Shown here: one piece after another, positions 4,993 through 5,414 of the stretch
Layout: every line of letters begins with the position of its first letter
Position numbering within the stretch: position 1 is the first letter of the stretch
From: Planctomycetota bacterium
Lineage (GTDB): Bacteria; Planctomycetota; Brocadiia; JAJRTI01
Length of the DNA stretch: 5,414 bases
Assembly (NCBI GenBank): GCA_024278415.1
Contig: JAJRTI010000266.1
Span: 1-5,414 of the forward strand
Reading direction: 5' to 3'
Program-made: the position numbers and the translations under genes
The notes under the pieces: generated by a model
The model's database searches: none
Told to the model about the DNA's origin: nothing
The model's input: the letters and a program-made list of their open reading frames with translations, nothing else

Positions 4993-5414
4993 CATGGAGT
5001 GCGCCGGCTCGACGGCGCTTTGGAGCGCAGCGGGTCATGGAGTGCGCCGGCTTGACGGCGCTTTAGATCGCAGCGGGTCATGGAGTGCGCCGGCTTGACG
5101 GCGCTTTGGAGCGCAGCGGGCCATGGAGTGCGCCGGCTTGACGGCGCTTTAGGTCGCAGCGGGCCATGGAGTGCGCCGGCTCGACGGCGCTTTAGGTCGC
5201 AGCGGCTCATGGAGTGCGCCGGCTTGACGGCGCTTTAGATCGCAGCGGGCCATGGAGCGCGCCGGCTCGACGGCGCTTTGGAGCGCAACGGGCCATGGAG
5301 TGCGCCGGCTTGACGGCGCTTTAGATCGCAGCGGGTCATGGAGTGCGCCGGCTTGACGGCGCTTTGGAGCGCAGCGGGCCATGGAGTGCGCCGGCTTGAC
5401 GGCGCTTTAGGTCG
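4993..5414. repeat. 43-bp tandem repeat array, 9 full units plus a partial
   Basis: Units begin at 4993, 5036, 5079, 5122, 5165, 5208, 5251, 5294, 5337 and 5380; the last is cut at 35 bases by the window edge. Each starts CATGGAG and contains the palindrome GCGCCG, a 6-nt loop (GCTTGA or GCTCGA), CGGCGC, then CTTT and a variable five-base site, then CGCA. The variable site has three forms: GGAGC (A), AGATC (B) and AGGTC (C). The order is A B A C C B A B A C. Units 2-4 and 8-10 are identical as far as the window goes. There are no unique spacers. The period is not a multiple of three and stop codons occur within units, so coding is unlikely. Confidence 0.93.

Noticed and set aside
4965..5382. 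Minus-strand open frames through the tandem array as a repeat-containing protein
   Set aside because: The period of 43 bp shifts frame at every unit. Stops occur in units (TAA in types B and C, TGA where a unit ends in GGGT), and no start with a Shine-Dalgarno is present. The open frames look accidental.
4993..5414. CRISPR array
   Set aside because: The 43-bp units are directly adjacent with no unique spacers, and no cas gene is visible.

Overview
The window reads as a GC-rich bacterial chromosome fragment, most likely from the Planctomycetota/Verrucomicrobiota/Lentisphaerota group. This placement is inference. It rests on a prepilin-like protein with the FTLMELLVVV N-terminus and the C-terminal H-x9-DG motif typical of that group, and on gene-free stretches packed with short GC-rich hairpin repeats of a kind I associate with such genomes. 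All supported genes lie on the minus strand; the plus-strand open frames are shadows.

Right to left, which is the direction of transcription, the layout is as follows. (1) 4993-5414 is a 43-bp tandem array of nine full units plus a partial tenth cut by the window edge. (2) 4928-4992 is a short leader with a convincing promoter (TTGAGG, 16 nt, TATAAT), a dyad centred on the -10 box, and a Shine-Dalgarno site. (3) 4352-4927 is a single prepilin-like gene. (4) 3737-4351 is about 600 bp without genes, filled with nested hairpin repeats and a ~108-bp long inverted repeat. (5) 3736 to the left edge is a tightly packed operon: a membrane-anchored HEAT-repeat protein, wtpA (oxyanion-binding lipoprotein), wtpB (permease) and wtpC (ATPase, cut by the left edge). 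The joins are a 4-nt ATGA overlap, a 28-nt overlap and another 4-nt ATGA overlap.

WtpA, WtpB and WtpC would together form an ABC importer for tungstate or molybdate: lipoprotein capture outside the membrane, passage through the permease, and ATP hydrolysis inside. Three things in the operon are odd. wtpB is interrupted by one in-frame TAG exactly where the conserved permease core begins. WtpB also carries an extra ~160-residue multi-helix N-terminal region. And the operon opens with a HEAT-repeat membrane protein whose stop codon overlaps the wtpA start.

The best candidates for something undescribed are the HEAT-Wtp coupling, the amber-split permease with its N-terminal extension, the array that ends one base from a promoter, and the nested hairpin cluster at 3813-4275. 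No homology search was possible; names rest on motif recognition and remembered family features.
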